Shown in pieces: positions 9,416 to 18,476 of a stretch of 64,000 nt of DNA. Position numbers and translations under genes: made by a program. Below the pieces are notes generated by a model. It saw only the letters and a program-made list of their open reading frames with translations, was not told the origin of the DNA and made no database searches. The DNA comes from Bartonella sp. M0177. Lineage in GTDB: Bacteria > Pseudomonadota > Alphaproteobacteria > Rhizobiales > Rhizobiaceae. The stretch is taken from positions 868,001 to 932,000 of the forward strand of contig NZ_JACFOY010000001.1 of assembly GCF_016102285.1 (NCBI RefSeq), written 5' to 3'. Numbering within the stretch: the stretch's first letter is position 1; each line of letters opens with the position of its first letter.

Positions 9416-9609
9416 CCTCCCTGCATAGGGCTTAGAATTTCTATTCTATCACCGTTATTTAATTTGAAATCTTCGCGCTCGCTTTCACTAACAAGCTCGG
9501 CATTGACGGCTGTTGCCAGCCAATCGCCTTCATAATCGAGTTCGTTCAAAAGGGCTGAAAGAGTTTCAGCGGCAACCTGTTTTTCTTCGCCATTAACGAA
9601 TAACTGCAT
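9412..9609 (-). CDS. thiS: Sulfur carrier protein ThiS
   Basis: 65-residue ubiquitin-like protein ending in the diagnostic Gly-Gly (LSPMQGG), the site that is adenylated and turned into a thiocarboxylate. The N-terminus [12 protein letters not shown] and the central [10 protein letters not shown] fit the family. Its stop overlaps the thiG start by four bases and its start lies five bases after the thiO stop. No thiF-type adenylating enzyme is visible nearby, so activation must depend on a gene elsewhere. Confidence 0.93.
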   Translation of the reverse strand: MQLFVNGEEKQVAAETLSALLNELDYEGDWLATAVNAELVSESEREDFKLNNGDRIEILSPMQGG

Positions 9610-9614
9610 TTTAA

Positions 9615-10577
9615 TCAGCCCATCACAATTTCAGTCACCTGACGGGCCATCTCGGGCGAGATGAGGTATCCGTGGCGGTGCATTCCGTTGACATAAATGT
9701 GGTTGCCGTCCTGTTTTACTCGTGGAAAATTATCCTCATAGGCAGGGCGAACGCCAACGCCGATTTCCACAATATCGGCTTCGCCAAAGGAGGGGTGAAT
9801 AGTGTAGGCGGCATTCAGAAAATCCATCATCGAATGGGCTGTAATCGGCCTGTCATCATTGCTTTCGATCATGGTTGCGCCGATCATAAAAATTCCGTTG
9901 TCTCTGGGAACAATATAAAGCGGAATTCGCGGGTGAACGAGCCTGATCGGTCTTGAAAAGGAAATTTCGGTATTGTGGACAAGCAACATTTCGCCACGAA
10001 CGCCACGCATGTCTTTATCCTGCCCAAGACGGGCGATTCCTGTTGCATCGACGATAAAATCAAAACCGTCTTCACTTGCTCCAACGTCAACAAAATGCGC
10101 ATTCATATCTGCCAATTTTTGTTTCAAAGCCAACAAGGCTTTGCGAGGATCAATATGGCCTTCCGTTTCATAAAATAAACCGCGGTTGAAACGCCCGGCA
10201 AGATCGGGCTCCAATTTTGCAATTTCATCTCCATCGATTATGCGATGCCCACCGGTGCGTTGTGAAAAGCGGTTCAATTCTGCGCCATCTCTTTGAGGCG
10301 CAACAACCAGAGTACCATTATGTTTTACAAGATCGGGGAGAGTCTCGGCCCACCATTTCATTGTCTGTAACCCCAGTTCTTCAACGCGTGCTTCGGCACT
10401 TTCGCGTTCGCAATAGGGGGCAAGCATTCCGCCGGCATACCAGCTTGCAGCTCCACGGGGAGAATCAGCCGGAGCCGAGATCGTTATTTCTGCTCCCGCT
10501 TTTGCTAACATATAAGCGCTGGTCAAGCCCGCAACGCCACATCCTCTGACAAGTATTTTCTTGTTCGTTTTTTGCAT
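9615..10577 (-). CDS. thiO: Glycine oxidase-type FAD enzyme
   Basis: FAD-dependent amine oxidase predicted to oxidise glycine to the imine needed by ThiG. The N-terminal Rossmann fold reads LVRGCGVAGLTSAYML; later DGFDFIVDATGIAR and the C-terminal FAD-contacting GVGVRPAYEDNFPRV and NGMHRHGYLISP are typical of ThiO. Several ATGs are available (10586, 10583, 10577); I use 10577 because it leaves the normal short extension before the Rossmann motif and has GGAT upstream. First gene of the thiamine operon, about 170 bases downstream of the riboswitch. Confidence 0.88.
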   Translation of the reverse strand: MQKTNKKILVRGCGVAGLTSAYMLAKAGAEITISAPADSPRGAASWYAGGMLAPYCERESAEARVEELGLQTMKWWAETLPDLVKHNGTLVVAPQRDGAELNRFSQRTGGHRIIDGDEIAKLEPDLAGRFNRGLFYETEGHIDPRKALLALKQKLADMNAHFVDVGASEDGFDFIVDATGIARLGQDKDMRGVRGEMLLVHNTEISFSRPIRLVHPRIPLYIVPRDNGIFMIGATMIESNDDRPITAHSMMDFLNAAYTIHPSFGEADIVEIGVGVRPAYEDNFPRVKQDGNHIYVNGMHRHGYLISPEMARQVTEIVMG

Positions 10578-10643
10578 TCGCATCATCCACAATCAATTCA
10601 GGTTGCAAGAAGAATTTGCAATCCCGTTAAGCCGGAATGAACC

Positions 10644-10684
10644 AGTTGTGTGATATCAAGAATGAGAATTCTTGGAACACAACT
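10644..10684 (-). repeat. Hairpin in the thiamine operon leader
   Basis: Two nested inverted repeats: outer AGTTGTGT / ACACAACT and inner AAGAAT / ATTCTT. It lies between the TPP aptamer and the thiO start. No U-run follows on the minus strand, so a classical intrinsic terminator is not evident. It could be part of the riboswitch expression platform, but how it would respond to TPP is not clear from the sequence. Confidence 0.4.
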
Positions 10685-10750
10685 TAAAACCGGATCGGAA
10701 TGATTGAAAATCAAATGACTGCTGTTCGTCGAGCAGGTCAAACATAAACA

Positions 10751-10860
10751 CCATCCCTCCGCCAGTCCTAACTGGTTCAGGTTCAATGGGTCACTGTAAA
10801 GATCAGACGTTAATCATTCCCGATACAGACTCTCAGCCCCGAAAGGCTCCCCAAGGTTGG
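10751..10860 (-). promoter_or_regulatory. TPP riboswitch (THI element)
   Basis: Read on the minus strand, the stretch contains the conserved pieces in order: GGGGAGCC...GGGCTGAGAG, then after an insertion GACCC..TTGAACCTGA, then CAGTTAGGACTGGCGGAGGGA. CTGAGA, the GAACCTGA helix and the terminal GAGGGA are the signature of the TPP aptamer; the arm after CTGAGAG is somewhat long. It precedes thiO in the sense direction, so excess thiamine pyrophosphate should lower expression of thiOSGED. Confidence 0.95.
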
Positions 10861-11019
10861 TGCGCATGTTTGGCTTAAATGGTTATTTTGTCAACATCTA
10901 TAAAACGTGATTGATGAATCTTGAAAAAGAACGCGGCTTATCGTTGAACATAGAAGTCCAAAAATACGGCGTTCAAGATTTTTTAAATGCAAGAGAAGTT
11001 TTGATAAGCAATAGAGATG

Positions 11020-11385
11020 TCAAACGTCTTCTTTTTCAAAAGGCAAAAATGCAGCAATGATCAGCAAAAGCCAGCCGAGAATGTTGATTGTGCCTCCAAG
11101 AGGGGCAGCATAAGGGAAGAGCCGTGTTTCGGCAAATTCGCGACACATGATATCCAATGCAAAAAGCGCGACGCCAATAATGATGAGAACACCTGAAAGG
11201 CGCATGACGATATTTGTTTTTGTTGCAACCGAGAGGCCTAGAAGCGCTGCTGCATTGCCAAGAAGGACAGGTGCTACTGCTTCGTAATAGCCACCTATAT
11301 GCGAGGCGGCCGCGTAAGCAGCAATACCACCGGCGCCATAAAGGCCGGAAAAGCCGCATAATATACGTTTATTCAAATCAGACAT
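11020..11385 (-). CDS. DUF423 family membrane protein
   Basis: Small inner-membrane protein of the DUF423 (YgdD-like) family, about 121 residues, with four hydrophobic segments. Family-like pieces are FSGLYGAGGIAAYAAASH near the N-terminus, the LLGNAAALLGLS helix and the C-terminal PLGGTINILGWLLLIIAAF. Function is unknown in the family. It follows hisC directly: an alternative GTG start at 11394 overlaps the hisC TGA, while the ATG at 11385 gives the usual short N-terminus. Co-transcription with hisC is likely. Confidence 0.85.
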   Translation of the reverse strand: MSDLNKRILCGFSGLYGAGGIAAYAAASHIGGYYEAVAPVLLGNAAALLGLSVATKTNIVMRLSGVLIIIGVALFALDIMCREFAETRLFPYAAPLGGTINILGWLLLIIAAFLPFEKEDV

Positions 11386-11390
11386 ATTTT

Positions 11391-12512
11391 TCACCCCTTA
11401 TCTGCCGCAATCAGCGCGTATGAGAAAGCCTCTGCAAAAAGGTCCAGTTCTTTGCGGGGACCAACACTCACCCTAATGAGTCGATCAAGAACTGGCACAA
11501 AAGGTTTTCGTACAAATATTTGCCGTTTTATAAGTTCATTTAAAACAGCTGACGCAAATTTCCCGTCACGACCACAATCAATGGCAACAAAATTGGTTGC
11601 AGACGGCAAAGTTTTTAATCCGTTTTTTTCGGCAATTGTTACAATTTGCTGTTTTGCTGCTTCAATTTTCTTGATGACATCCTCAAGATATTTGCGATCT
11701 GAAAGAGCTTGCAGTGCCGCAATTTGTGCCATTTTATTGACAGAAAAATGGTCACGAATTTTATCGAACATGTTGATCAGCTCGGAAAAACCTATTGCGT
11801 AGCCACAGCGCAATCCGGCAAGGCCATAAGCTTTAGAGAAGGTACGCATTCTCAAAACATTGGGCCATAATTTTGACATGGCAGGCAATTCGTTTTTTGG
11901 AGCAAGTTCTCCATAAGCTTCATCAAGAACCAGTAGTGTAGTTTCGGGCAAACTTTTGATGAAAGCTTCAATCTCCTTCGCGTTATGCCATGTCCCTAAC
12001 GGGTTATCCGGATTCGCGAGATAAACAATTTTTGCTTTATATTTATGCGCCGCATCCGATAGAGCCTGAAGATCAGCCTTGTCATTCAGATAGGGGACTT
12101 CCACCAGTTTTCCGCCAAAACCTGCTACGTGATAGTTGAACGTCGGATATCCGCCAAGCGAGTTGATAACAACGTCACCAGGCTCGATATATTGGCGAAC
12201 AATCAATCCTAAGAGGGTATCCACTCCGGGACCGACGGTTAACTGGTTGGGCTTCAAGTTGTAGAGCTCTGCAAGGGCATTGGTGAGATCGTAATTTTCC
12301 GGATCCCCATATTTCCAAACTTCGTCCGGAGAATTTTTAAGAGCCTCGATGACGGAAGGTGCTGGCCCGAAACCATTTTCATTGGCTCCTAATCTTGCAC
12401 GAAATAAATGCCCCGTTTTTCGCTCAATAGCTTCAGGACCTGTAAAAGGAACAGTCGAAGGTAATGAAGCGACAAGAGGCGTGACAGCCGGAAAAACATA
12501 TTTGTCTGACAT
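11391..12512 (-). CDS. hisC: Histidinol-phosphate aminotransferase-type enzyme
   Basis: PLP-dependent class I/II aminotransferase of 373 residues. NPDNPLG is at 167-173, the PLP-contacting Asp at about 197 (LLVLDEAYGE) and the Schiff-base Lys at 227 in RTFSKAYGLAGLRCGY, followed by the phosphate-binding RVSVGPRKE near the C-terminus. HisC converts imidazole acetol phosphate to histidinol phosphate and often also acts on aromatic amino acids. No other his gene is in the window, so its role could equally be in phenylalanine/tyrosine formation. The long AT-rich region upstream should carry its promoter. Confidence 0.85.
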   Translation of the reverse strand: MSDKYVFPAVTPLVASLPSTVPFTGPEAIERKTGHLFRARLGANENGFGPAPSVIEALKNSPDEVWKYGDPENYDLTNALAELYNLKPNQLTVGPGVDTLLGLIVRQYIEPGDVVINSLGGYPTFNYHVAGFGGKLVEVPYLNDKADLQALSDAAHKYKAKIVYLANPDNPLGTWHNAKEIEAFIKSLPETTLLVLDEAYGELAPKNELPAMSKLWPNVLRMRTFSKAYGLAGLRCGYAIGFSELINMFDKIRDHFSVNKMAQIAALQALSDRKYLEDVIKKIEAAKQQIVTIAEKNGLKTLPSATNFVAIDCGRDGKFASAVLNELIKRQIFVRKPFVPVLDRLIRVSVGPRKELDLFAEAFSYALIAADKG

Positions 12513-13417
12513 AATTCAATCCAATTACAGCGGGCGACATGCATCAAAGCATTCTAAAATGACTAGCATAAAAAGGCTCTACCGTAGATATCAATAAATC
12601 GTTATGCCTATGATTTTAATCCGGAATTTTGAAAATTGACGTTGTTTACCGGCGAGGGCATATTGTGACAATTGACAGTTATTGTTGAAATCTCAAACGA
12701 GATAAAATAAATAACAAAAAAATTCAAATAGATAATATTAAAATTTAACAAGAAATAATATACATAACGAAACATACATATAAAAATTACTTATATGGAA
12801 AAAATGAAAATTTTTTATGTTTTTAATTTATCATATTGAAATAAAAAATTAAAAATTGAAAAAGAAAATAAAACAATATGATAAAAATACTGGAAAATAC
12901 AGATACTTTGAATGAAATATTCTGTACGCATAGTTTCTAAATAAAATTATCAGTTAAACTATCGGGGTTAATTTATTCACTCTAAACATGACAGAAAATA
13001 AGAAAAATTTGTCGCTTTCTCGAATGTGAAATTAACGATCCTGATATTTATTATTGATGTGCGATGACACATTCGTTTTCTTTTACATCAAAGGCGGTCA
13101 TTTCTATGTAAATTTGCACATGATCAGGCGTAAATGGACGGATTTGTTGATAAATGGAAAAATTCAAACTGTGTATTGAATCAATCGGTAGAAGGTCGAA
13201 ACGGAAGAACCAAAAGCACACAAATTTATTCTAAACCGCATTACAAAAAATTTTGAAAAACAAACTGCCTGAAGGAAGGGCATTCAAACTGCGTTTTTCC
13301 ATAACGGGCTTGTCCTGCTCACTGCCAGAATGATCGAACGCAATTTAATGCTCGGATCCGGTTACTGATGACCCGATTTAATTGCTTTTTGACATAAAAC
13401 TAAAGTTATTTTTGGCA
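12513..13417. other. Long AT-rich intergenic region
   Basis: About 900 bases between hisC and the porin terminator. The part around 12,660-12,960 is extremely AT-rich with runs of A and T and no open frame of note. The rest, closer to the porin end, has a more normal composition, with the sequence ATTCAAACTG occurring twice (near 13,160 and 13,285). No gene, tRNA or clear hairpin apart from the porin terminator is visible. Small RNAs cannot be excluded by eye. Confidence 0.5.
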
Positions 13418-13447
13418 TAAAAAAACCGGTGGTAAAACCACCGGTTC
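13418..13447 (-). terminator. Intrinsic terminator of the porin gene
   Basis: Perfect 9-base-pair stem AACCGGTGG / CCACCGGTT with a five-base loop, followed on the minus strand by a run of seven T. It begins about 25 bases after the porin stop codon. Confidence 0.9.
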
Positions 13448-13469
13448 TTATTTTCAATCCATTCAAGAA

Positions 13470-14726
13470 TTAGAACGAACGTTGGATACGAACCATACCC
13501 TGGAAAGCATCCTGCCCCTTGAGCGAGTTACTATATTTAGCATTTGCTAACTCATTACGATAGCTATAGTCATCTTCCCAAGAAATATAGGTCAATTCAG
13601 GAGTAATGACGAGACCCGGTACCAATTCATACTTTACGTTAACAGATGCAGCGAATGTATCTGTGTCATCGTAGGCAACCTGAGCGTTGAAGCTTGTCTT
13701 CTTGTTGAATTTGAAGGTTGTACCACCCCAAACAGCCCAATCGCCACCCCAATCACCATAGATTGAGTTGATCTGACGATAAACACCGTACTTAAGGGTA
13801 CCGTCGCTACCAATACGTGCTGCATGGCGACGTCCACCGTCGACATTTTTCATACCGTATGTTTCATCTAAGTTGTAGTAATCATCAGCAGATTTATATC
13901 CACCCATGACCCAAACGCTCCACTGATCGGTAACGTTCAAATCCAAACGAGCCTTGGCAGCCCATTCTTCATAATAGGCATCGTAAGCGCCAACAACGGA
14001 AACACCACCCCAGCCTTGAACGAATTTCAAGCCACCAACAACATTCGGTGTGTAATCATCGATCTTACCGCTGAGTTTATAGCGTTTAAAATTGACGTCA
14101 CCGTTATCTGCCTTGGAGTAACGATATCCATAATCGTCCGCATCATCATTGCCTTGTTCAAGACCCAAGATCGCGGAGAAACCGTTTCCTGCATTGAATG
14201 TGTAGCTGATGACGTTGGTACGTGTGTAAGCCATTGGGGTCAAGATGTCATCATTGATGACGTTACCAAAATAACCTGTCCAATGGTTGAAGATGGATTC
14301 ATCAAGACCAACGCGAATGCCGCCGAGTTCGATGAACGCAAAACGGAGCTGCCCGCCATTGGTGTCGTGTCCGTCATCCCACTGCGAACGCAATTCAACG
14401 AATGTGCGTAAAGTGCCGAGTTCTGTTTCAGAAGCAGTGTGGAAACGGAGTGTTGCACGTGTACGCCAAGCGTAAGTATCACGGTCGATGTCGCCACGTT
14501 TACGGGCATAAACATTGTCACCGCCCTTGATGTCGCCACGGACATAGCCCGAAATGCGCATGCAAGTTTCAGTTCCAGGGATATAGAAATATCCTTCACC
14601 ATAAGCGTCACAGACGCGTACATATTCAACGGGTTCCGGCTCTGCAACGACAACGTCGGCTGCACGAGCGCCAGAAACTGCAATGAGAGCTGCAGCGGAG
14701 CCGAGAAGAAGGCTCTTAATGTTCAT
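13470..14726 (-). CDS. Major outer-membrane porin (Porin_2 family)
   Basis: Alphaproteobacterial general porin of 418 residues, related to the Omp2b/Omp43 group. A signal peptide of 22 residues (MNIKSLLLGSAAALIAVSGARA) is followed by the family hallmark ADVVVAEPEPVEYVRVCDAYG and YIPGTETCMRISGYVRGD, whose two Cys are conserved. The rest alternates short beta strands and loops rich in Asp, Tyr and Gly, and the protein ends in Phe (VRIQRSF), as required for assembly by the Bam machinery. A very strong GGAGG ribosome-binding site lies six bases before the ATG, and the gene has its own promoter and terminator, consistent with a highly expressed monocistronic gene. Confidence 0.93.
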   Translation of the reverse strand: MNIKSLLLGSAAALIAVSGARAADVVVAEPEPVEYVRVCDAYGEGYFYIPGTETCMRISGYVRGDIKGGDNVYARKRGDIDRDTYAWRTRATLRFHTASETELGTLRTFVELRSQWDDGHDTNGGQLRFAFIELGGIRVGLDESIFNHWTGYFGNVINDDILTPMAYTRTNVISYTFNAGNGFSAILGLEQGNDDADDYGYRYSKADNGDVNFKRYKLSGKIDDYTPNVVGGLKFVQGWGGVSVVGAYDAYYEEWAAKARLDLNVTDQWSVWVMGGYKSADDYYNLDETYGMKNVDGGRRHAARIGSDGTLKYGVYRQINSIYGDWGGDWAVWGGTTFKFNKKTSFNAQVAYDDTDTFAASVNVKYELVPGLVITPELTYISWEDDYSYRNELANAKYSNSLKGQDAFQGMVRIQRSF

Positions 14727-14840
14727 ATCTGACCTCCAGTCAAAGTTAAAATTGGGTCGGGTTCACGAAGTTCAGAAAGTTTGAATCCCGATCCCCTTAA
14801 CCGAAAAAGTCGCACGCGAGCGCTCCTTCTTCATGAATCG

Positions 14841-14868
14841 AACATACCCGACGATATTTTTGATTCAA
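14841..14868 (-). promoter_or_regulatory. Possible porin promoter
   Basis: On the minus strand TTGAAT (14868-14863) and TATGTT (14846-14841) are separated by 16 bases, a fair match to a housekeeping promoter. It would give a leader of about 110 bases before the porin start codon. Confidence 0.4.
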
Positions 14869-15316
14869 CCGTGAAAAAGGAAAAAGCGGGGTTTTGAAGC
14901 GAGTATCGTCACGTCTTGTTGCAAAAATGACACAAAAAGATAGGGTTTCAGATAATTTGTTTGTGAATTATTAACCATATTTTTTGTGTTAAATTAACTT
15001 TAACCCAAAACTTTGACCGGTCATAAACCATTTCTTGAGTCGCTATTGCTCTTAATTAAAAAGGCCGGTTTGGTTATGTTTGAGCTTCAATATGCGATTT
15101 ATCGGTAGCCAAAAAATTTTATAAATCTAACTTCCTGCAAAGGAGACTTGTCGTGTAAACGGGATTTCCTCACTGTCTTCTGTTCAAACGATCTCCTCTG
15201 TTCGAACGAACTTGGAGGGGGCAGCGAAACCTTCATTATTATATATTATGTATAAAAAAGGATTTTTTGAGAAAATTGCTTGAACTTCCGTGAAAGAATG
15301 TTTATTGGCTGCTCTC
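14869..15316. other. Gene-free stretch upstream of the porin
   Basis: About 450 bases between the porin promoter and the tRNA gene. No open frame with a ribosome-binding site is visible. The segment near 15,180-15,210 has TGTTCAAACGATC and TGTTCGAACGAAC in close succession, without an assignable role. It should also hold the tRNA-Ser promoter. Confidence 0.5.
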
Positions 15317-15407
15317 GGAGAGGTGGCCGAGTGGTCGAAGGCGCTCCCCTGCTAAGGGAGTAGAGCTCAAAAGGCTCTCGAGGGTTCGAATCCCTTCTTC
15401 TCCGCCA
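15317..15407 (+). tRNA. tRNA-Ser (anticodon GCU)
   Basis: 91 bases with an encoded CCA. The acceptor stem GGAGAGG pairs with CTTCTCC (one G-U), the anticodon stem CTCCC / GGGAG encloses CTGCTAA with anticodon GCT, there is a long variable arm as expected for serine (GAGCTCAAAAGGCTC), and the T arm has GGGTTCGAATCCC. The discriminator base is G. It reads the AGC/AGU serine codons. It stands alone at the border between core genes and the DUF262 accessory region. Confidence 0.97.
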
Positions 15408-16361
15408 TTTTTTAGTTAAATTCTCTGTTATTTTCCTAAGCAAGTAGGATGAGAATAATAAATTATGCGGCTTGGGCGAGTTTGCTTTCCTCCGACTTCC
15501 GCTCACAATATAATTTATCACGAAGTTATAAAATGTCGCCGCTTTGTTCGTCTTGAATTGTAATTTGACCGGCACTTATTTTCTTATGCGGCTTGTTGTA
15601 CATATCATTGGTTGCAATCGGTTCGCATTTTCATTGCCTACGGATAAAAAAGCGCCGACGCAATCAATTGGTTCTTTACGGCAGGAACTCAATAGACATC
15701 CGGCAATCCGGAAAACAGTTATCCGCTGGACATGAAAATAGAGCCTAATATCAAATTTATCACGTGGCAAAATTTATCATGTGGGTGGTGCAACATTGCA
15801 ATTATTACCCGCAAAATTATCTTTTTGTCTCATTGTTCTCCATGTTGTTTTATTATCGACTTTTATCCGAATTTTAAACTCCGGAACTACTCCCGATGTG
15901 CTTTGTAATAATTGTTGATATTAACGGGCAGAATTGAATGACAGGCAAAGAGAAGAAAACGAAACTCTTGCCATGAGAGGATTTTGATGCGGAATAGAGA
16001 GCTGACGCGAAGCATAACGAAAGACAGAACATTTTTCGAATGCTTCAGGTTGTTGCGTTGCGCAGTTAATATTGATCTATTATTGCGATATAAACCAGTT
16101 TTTATGCAGACGATAGAAAAACAGTTTCGTTTTTGCCGCCGGTCTTTTTCGGTGTTTTCAATAATAATCAGTCATGACCTTTAAAAAAGTGCGTCAGTAT
16201 ATATTGGGAAAACGAATTATTGACCAGTCTTTCTTCAGTTTAAGATAATAAATAAAAAGTGCAAAATTTTGCATGATTTTTTGGAGCGATTGCGTACCGA
16301 AACGAAACAATATAAATCTTGTTCAGAATTTTTATTTGTTAAAGATTGATAGAAAATCAAT
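15408..16361. other. Gene-poor stretch between tRNA-Ser and the DUF262 pair
   Basis: About 950 bases without a supportable gene. It contains a 15-base direct repeat, AAATTTATCACGTGG at 15753-15767 and AAATTTATCATGTGG at 15770-15784. No integrase, transposase or second copy of the tRNA 3' end was found, so insertion at the tRNA is only a possibility. The frame at 15984-16184 has no recognisable features. Confidence 0.5.
16220..16249 (+). promoter_or_regulatory. Possible promoter of the DUF262 pair
   Basis: TTGACC (16220-16225) and GATAAT (16244-16249) with an 18-base spacer, in an AT-rich setting, about 110 bases before the first DUF262 start codon. Confidence 0.35.
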
Positions 16362-18476
16362 ATGTCTACAGAGCAAGATATTGGAAATGCCGACGACGAA
16401 CATTTTAAGCGCCCATCTGGAAACAGTGGTGAATTACGCGCCCTCATTGAATTGGAGGGAAATTTTATTATTCCGGGTTATCAACGTGGTTACCGTTGGA
16501 ATAAGCAACAGATTGAAGACTTTTTAAACGATATTTTCGAGTTTTATGAACAATTCAAGAACAGCAAAGAAAACAAAATCTATTTTCTTCAACCTGTTAT
16601 TGTTATGGAGAACTACAACGATGGCACCGGCAAGGAAGAAAAATGTCCTGAAATAAATATTGTTGATGGTCAACAACGTTTAACAACAGTGTTTTTATTG
16701 AACGCAGTCCTATTGAACCAATATGATGAGCGAATTCAGGGAAAAATTGATAATTCACGATGCCAAAGTGCAAAGAGTGATTTCATTGATTATACTCTAA
16801 CCATTAAGACACGGAATAAGAGTACTAAATTTTTAAAATATATTGGAAAGTTCATAAAACACAGAAAAAAATATACTAACAATAAAAAAAGCGAAGATCG
16901 TAGATATGTACATTTTAATAATATAGATTTACAATTTTTATATAATGCCTACATGACAATAATTGAATATATTGAAAATATAGAAAATAGTATTAACCAG
17001 AATAACAGAAAAATTATCAATTGGTCAGAATTTTATAGGGTGTTTGCTAATCAGGTAAAGGTACTTTGGTACGTAATTGATAATAACGACTCCAGCGGTG
17101 AAATAGCGGCATTTACACGTTTGAATAGCGGAAAAATTCCCTTAACAAATGCCGAGCTAAGCCGCGCAGCACTCCTGAACCCTGCTTATTACAAATCGGA
17201 AAATAACAAAAACGATAATGAAAACTTGCCGGATATTAAAACAGAACGTGGCTTGATTAGCATTGGGTGGGATAATCTTGAATACGAGTTGCGAAAACCG
17301 GAATTTTGGGGATTTCTCGGTTTTTCGGAAAATGACTGTTCGTCGAATGTTAAAGATCAACGAAACAAAAGTTTTGAAGACGAGCGTTATCAAACGCGCA
17401 TAGATTTTCTTCTGGATTTTCATTTTTCCCAAAAAAACAAAAAAGATAATACCAAAAATAAAGATGAAGATAATACCGAAAATAGCGATCGAGATAGAAA
17501 TCTTCCTCCTTTTATAAAACTCGAAAAAAAATTGAAAAACGCTAAAGACAATAATTTTTCCACTGATAATGTAAAGCAGATATGGGAATCAATCCAGCTT
17601 GATCTATGGAAGTTACAAACCTGGTATGACGATAATGACCTTTATCATTGGATTGGTTATTTATTCGCTGAAAAACGAATGAATCCGGACCTGTTTTCGA
17701 AATTTAAAGATCTGAAAAAAGACGAGTTAAAGGAAGAAGTTAAAGGTTATATCAAAAGTTTTTATCCTGATTTGGATACAGCTCTGGAATATACTTACGA
17801 TACCAATGAACCGGGATGCGAAAGGCTCCTGTTTTTATACAATGTAGAATATGTGAGAAGTATGAAAACAACCGGCACAAAGCACCGATATGACTTCTCG
17901 GCCCATCATCAAAAGAAATGGACAATAGAGCACATCAACGCGCAAAATGTTGAGGGACTCAACACAAAAGAACAATGGTTGATTTGGTTAAAAAGCCATA
18001 GGGGAGTGTTGGACAGTCGTTTTCTGAATCAGGAAGACCAGAATAAGGAAAACCGGAATGAGGAAAACAAGAAAAAAGAACTGATCGCGCGCGTGGATGA
18101 ATTGATAGATAAGCTCGAACGTTCCGGCCAATTAAAATCGTCAGACCTCGGAAAGGAGTTTTTGAAGCTGTCCGATGATATAGTGAAAGAAATTAATCCG
18201 GCAGATGACTATGGCACCAAGGACTTGCACGAGCTGTCGAACCTTGCGCTTCTTGACGGTTCGGCAAACAGTGTTCTGAACAATTCGATTTTTCGTGTCA
18301 AACAGAACAAAATTATTGAAGAGATGAAACAAGGCAATTTCATTCCACCCGCTACACAAGCTGTATTCTTGCGCCTGTTTAGCATGGAAGAACAAGATCA
18401 TCTATATTGGACAGCGAAAGATCGCGAAGCATACCTCGGTGACATCAAAGAAAAACTAACGTACTTATTGGGATGA
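16362..18476 (+). CDS. DUF262 protein with C-terminal DUF1524/HNH-type nuclease domain
   Basis: 704 residues. The N-terminal DUF262 (GmrS-like, ParB/Srx-related) domain has YQRGYRW at 40-46 and DGQQR at 102-106, the nucleotide-binding/hydrolysis motif of the family. The C-terminal part has WTIEHINAQN with His524 and, about 90-120 residues later, LSNLALLDGSANSVLNNSIF, the EH...N...N pattern of DUF1524 nucleases. The same architecture occurs in fused GmrSD enzymes, which cut modified DNA, and in SspE, which senses phosphorothioate DNA. Two Lys/Asn/Glu-rich low-complexity inserts lie at about 355-385 and 555-575. Base composition is A-rich, unlike the core genes here. The stop overlaps the next start as ATGA. 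A defence role is inferred; the trigger is unknown. Confidence 0.85.
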   Translation: MSTEQDIGNADDEHFKRPSGNSGELRALIELEGNFIIPGYQRGYRWNKQQIEDFLNDIFEFYEQFKNSKENKIYFLQPVIVMENYNDGTGKEEKCPEINIVDGQQRLTTVFLLNAVLLNQYDERIQGKIDNSRCQSAKSDFIDYTLTIKTRNKSTKFLKYIGKFIKHRKKYTNNKKSEDRRYVHFNNIDLQFLYNAYMTIIEYIENIENSINQNNRKIINWSEFYRVFANQVKVLWYVIDNNDSSGEIAAFTRLNSGKIPLTNAELSRAALLNPAYYKSENNKNDNENLPDIKTERGLISIGWDNLEYELRKPEFWGFLGFSENDCSSNVKDQRNKSFEDERYQTRIDFLLDFHFSQKNKKDNTKNKDEDNTENSDRDRNLPPFIKLEKKLKNAKDNNFSTDNVKQIWESIQLDLWKLQTWYDDNDLYHWIGYLFAEKRMNPDLFSKFKDLKKDELKEEVKGYIKSFYPDLDTALEYTYDTNEPGCERLLFLYNVEYVRSMKTTGTKHRYDFSAHHQKKWTIEHINAQNVEGLNTKEQWLIWLKSHRGVLDSRFLNQEDQNKENRNEENKKKELIARVDELIDKLERSGQLKSSDLGKEFLKLSDDIVKEINPADDYGTKDLHELSNLALLDGSANSVLNNSIFRVKQNKIIEEMKQGNFIPPATQAVFLRLFSMEEQDHLYWTAKDREAYLGDIKEKLTYLLG

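Noticed and set aside
15246-15575. Minus-strand 109-codon frame over the tRNA
   Set aside because: It runs antisense through tRNA-Ser and contains the well-known spurious RRRRDSNPREP-type translation of a tRNA gene.
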